The translations under genes and the position numbers were made by a program. From Panulirus ornatus (lineage: Eukaryota; Arthropoda; Malacostraca; Decapoda; Palinuridae), in the NCBI RefSeq assembly GCF_036320965.1, contig NC_092279.1:13646161-13710160 (forward strand): 64,000 nucleotides of DNA, read 5' to 3'. Below, in pieces: positions 60,545 through 64,000 of this stretch. How positions within the stretch are numbered: position 1 is the stretch's first letter; every line of letters begins with the position of its first letter. The notes beneath the pieces are model-generated. The model was given only the letters and a program-made list of their open reading frames with translations. It was not told the DNA's origin and made no database searches.

Positions 60545-62520
60545 GGAAGAAAGGGTGGTGCTACATTATCGTCCAGGTCGATAACCATAAGCATTATCAC
60601 CTCAGGAGTTTTGGGAAGCGCCTCATAACTTTCCCCACTTCCTGTCGTAGTACATCCTCTTCCTTTAGTCACAGTACTTAGGTAATACTGTTCGCTTCAC
60701 CTCCGTTGATCCTTACATATCCCGCTTGGGGCCGCCTCACCCTTCCCCCTAGATTATTGCTATGATATGTTTATGTGCATAAATATATTTATTTATGTCC
60801 ATTATTACCCCCAGGACCAATTTTTATCAAAGAGTCGTGGTGTTACCCGGGACATTATTTGTAAATGTTCATGAGTTTAGATGATGGAAAATGCGCGTTA
60901 ACAGCTTCGGTATTCCGTCTCTGGTCATTAATATTCCTTTCTAGAAAACTAGATATTTTTACTGACAGTCTTTCTTGGGATTCTGATTCAAAATTGAAGG
61001 CCATAAGCAGATGGTAGATCTACCAAGTTATCAGCAAATGACAGCCTGTTCTTATTTGATAACGAAACCTTTGTCATTTAATAAATGAAGTCTGAAGGTT
61101 TAAAGACAGAATGGCAATGGGATCTCTACCAGGGTTGACTATACTAACCTAGCTTTCTGTTACCACAAACTCATGTAGCTTAACGACAGCTCACAGAATA
61201 TTTAACCCATGATTTATAAATGGTATATATAATCCAGTATATTGTATAAATAAAATTAAATGATATGTTTAAGATACGTTTTCTGTTTGGAGAAAAAAAA
61301 AAATCCGGCGGTTCTTAGAATATCGAAGCATGAGAATATGAAAGTTCACATCTGACTTGGGAATTAATCAGATTCCTTCATTTTTAGCCATGGCAATTAA
61401 GCGACTGGATAATATGTTCGAAACGTCAGTTTATATAAAGGTTTTCTTCGCTGGCATATGTACGAAGTTTATTCGTTCCTTCTTGTAATAATTAAACGCA
61501 CTCTTATTCGTAATTCACTAAGAGTGGTTTCAACATATGTTCTATTTCTGTTAACGACGACTTGATGTTTTTTTAAGACTTTTCTATAAAGACGGACTTG
61601 AGAAAAAGCTTTAACCAACCGAAACCTCAAGTCAAAACTGTTCTATGAAGAATGGTTCATTTTCCCATTGCATATACTGGCTAACAAAGTCTCAATTTGC
61701 GCAATAAAGTTTAAGAAGATTGCATAGTGAATTTAATCCACAAATTTCAGTTAAGACAGCGTCACATTAACATTTTTCTTTTTATCTTTGTCAATTTTCT
61801 TACTTGCCGTTTTTTCATAAATTTGTGTCACCTTCGCGGACCACTGAGCGATTCGAAACGGTTCGTCTTGATCCCGAAAGTTCATGTTTTGTTGTCAAGA
61901 TCTATCTATACTCGTGAGAGCAAATTTTCACTTAAATAAAATATATAGTACAAAATAACTATTGGTGTATTAACATTGCAATTATATTCAAACAAAAAAC
62001 CTAGAATATTGAAGTCCAAAGTTATCATATTAATCTTGACTTATAAATTCATCTCATTTGTTTTGTTTAGAGTCTTATCCTCAATCAGACAGTGAGTGGA
62101 TTACGATCTTGACCTGGACCTCGTAGCATTTACTCCAGCGTAGAGCCTTGGACACGGCAGTACTGAGAATTCCTTATTGAAAATATAAGGTCCCATCGAT
62201 GTTAATGGGACATTACACAGCTTATGTAGGCAACTGAGTAAGGAGGAAGGCGTAGAGTACAATAACACTGGCGCTCAAGAGTTCTCTGAACTTTCCCTTT
62301 GTTCGTTTGGTATACATACCTTCAGTCTCCTATCATGCCTACCATTAGCACACACAAATGCCCTTTCAACAGTGTCTGGTAGACACAGTTAAGTTAAGAG
62401 AGCCATATCTGTCCCGACAGGCAAGCGCCGCGGTACTTGTTTACGTTGACGAACACGAAGGGAAATAATGCATGAAATAGGCGCAAGTTATATTCAAGGC
62501 CAAGGTTAGCGCAAACGGTG
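60545..62520. other. intergenic, no gene seen
   Basis: AT-rich, without coding support or recognised repeats. Confidence 0.45.
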
Positions 62521-62544
62521 TATTAAAAGATGTCGATACCGTTG

Positions 62545-62690
62545 ATTTACAAGCGTCTCATGCATACAGATGCACATGTGATAGCTGCCACGCATCATTA
62601 TATCGGGAAAACTAAGGAGAGACTTTTGAAATCTCGGATAGCTGGGCATTTCGGTCGCTTGGCACGAACGGATGCTATAATCACCAAACT
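62545..62690 (+). pseudogene. possible GIY-YIG (Penelope-like) relic
   Basis: Reads IYKRLMHTDAHVIAATHHYI then GKTKERLLKSRIAGHFGRLA and RTDAIITKLS. The YIGKT..RL..RI..H.G....RT...I pattern resembles the GIY-YIG module of some Penelope-like elements. It is a short fragment, and the Cys pair usually found before YIG is missing. Confidence 0.4.
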
Positions 62691-62829
62691 ATCTTGTCGA
62701 CGATTAGAAATCACTCGCTGGGAAACGTCACCTCAAGTCAGCGTCTGTGTTTTCAGTTCTGTGCTGGGGTGTGTAGGGATAGGACCTCTCGGTCATAGAA
62801 GCAATATACACGTACAGATATAAATGGCT

Positions 62830-64000
62830 CGATCAAGCCTTTGTTCTTCCAATCTTCGATATGGTAAGGAATAATTGCGTTGAAATTATTTGTTAGTTTC
62901 ATAGTTTGGATCGCGTAGTATTTTTTAGTTAACCTTTTTAGATACTTTTTGTAAACATTGAAATGATTTGATTTTGTAGTTTTGATTTATGATTAGTGGA
63001 CTATGTTTAGCATTCTAAGGTTTTTTAATTCTTAAGACGAATAAAAGTTCATTTTCTTTCTTTAAAATTCATTAGATTTTGTGAATAGTCGTATTAGATT
63101 TATACATCCATTCATCATGTTCATGTTTTTAATTACTTAATTATAGTTTATTATTCTGGTATTGTATGATTTTAAGACAAGGATGTAATGAAAATTTTTC
63201 ATTTTCGCCCATGTGTTTTAGGTTATCAATGGGTTAATAATGATGAATAACATGCAGAATAATGGAAATGTTACGAACCGACGACTGAAGTGTTGTGTAA
63301 GGATGGATTTTGAATGTGATTCTAGTTCAGTGGCAACTGAAGCCTATCCGTATTTGTATACAAATTTGGCGTTTCAACCTCCTGACATCGGTTAAGCCAT
63401 GATAGATATGATTACATTGTTTCATGATTCACAGTCACTGACATCTTCCCTACAGAACTTGTATGAATAATCGTAAATGCATCATTTATTGATCAGAGTT
63501 ACTTACAACTGAGGTACGGAATGATATACCATATGGTAGATATAACATACGCTGTGAACAAAACATTACAAGAAATCCAATATCTTCCCCGTTTTCTTTA
63601 TTAGGGCGACATAATTTCATTGGATCAGTCTGTTGCCATAGTTTAAAGATGAATCATCTGTGTTTCACGTATAAAAGTACAGAACTCTATAGTGGTTTAT
63701 GCTAACCTGAAGTTAAGGTCTCGTAGGGAGGCATTTCAACACGGAACGCCCTTGAGCATGGACGAGTCGATCGTAAATATAGCCAACCAATTTTCATCGT
63801 GACGTGTGGTTCTTCAAGCGTCAGAGACAACATTTTTAAGCAACGCTGGAAGGCAATCGTTGTCTGGTTTCGCAGGTGTTGAAGGCAGGTTTCATATGCT
63901 ACGCTCAGGGCCTCGGGCCGTCGTGTAGACGTGCAGGTGTTGAACGCGAGTCTTCCATCTAATAACACCTGGTCAGGTGTTTTCTGGTAACCCACTTGAT
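62830..64000. other. intergenic, no gene seen
   Basis: AT-rich. The minus frame at 63702-63995 has no splice support or recognisable similarity. Confidence 0.4.

Overview
This window is eukaryotic genomic DNA, most probably from a decapod crustacean. The evidence is small exons with GT-AG introns, a very high density of long (CT)n, (CA)n and (TA)n tracts, many minisatellites, decayed LINE and Penelope-type reverse transcriptase relics, tRNA-derived SINEs, and an arthropod-type chemosensory ionotropic receptor. There are no bacterial features. Everything was read by eye from the sequence; exon joins were checked for splice phase, but no alignment or transcript data were available.

Left part (1 to about 10,060, + strand): the 3' half of a FAM193 family gene. 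Five coding exons are visible, each joining in phase. They carry the Cys-rich HCDCCYCHM motif, a lysine-rich AKKARQKQKK coiled segment, an acidic stretch and a very large last exon with a poly-Q/K region, ending in the conserved FAM193 C-terminal domain (IDSVFTPKDV, FKRFC). The 5' exons lie outside the window. One of its introns holds a 393-bp pogo/Tigger-like MITE that strikingly resembles mammalian Tigger elements.

Middle (10,060 to 46,000): mostly accessory DNA. It holds LINE reverse transcriptase relics on both strands, a Penelope GIY-YIG relic, SINEs, minisatellites and microsatellites. On the minus strand between 25,946 and 15,996 lie four open, splice-bounded blocks that may form a secreted peptide (prohormone-like) gene. 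The first has a clear signal peptide and the last ends in Gly-Lys-stop, an amidation-type C-terminus. Blocks 3 and 4 join in phase. Blocks 2 and 3 do not, so an exon is missing or the model is incomplete. I do not recognise the family.

Right part (46,296 to 58,438, + strand): a complete ionotropic receptor (IR, variant iGluR) gene. Twelve coding exons join in phase into a 702-residue protein with a signal peptide, an S1/S2 ligand-binding domain with Arg391, Thr539 and Asp590 in agonist-site positions, M1, a pore loop, M3 with SYTARLTS, and M4. An extra exon-like block with an in-frame stop lies inside one intron. A 97 percent identical partial copy of exon 1 lies 1.6 kb upstream, which suggests local duplication and decay of IR sequence. 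The introns are full of minisatellites and microsatellites.

58,440 to 64,000 holds another LINE relic, CA/CT/GA tracts, a possible GIY-YIG relic and otherwise AT-rich DNA without recognisable genes.
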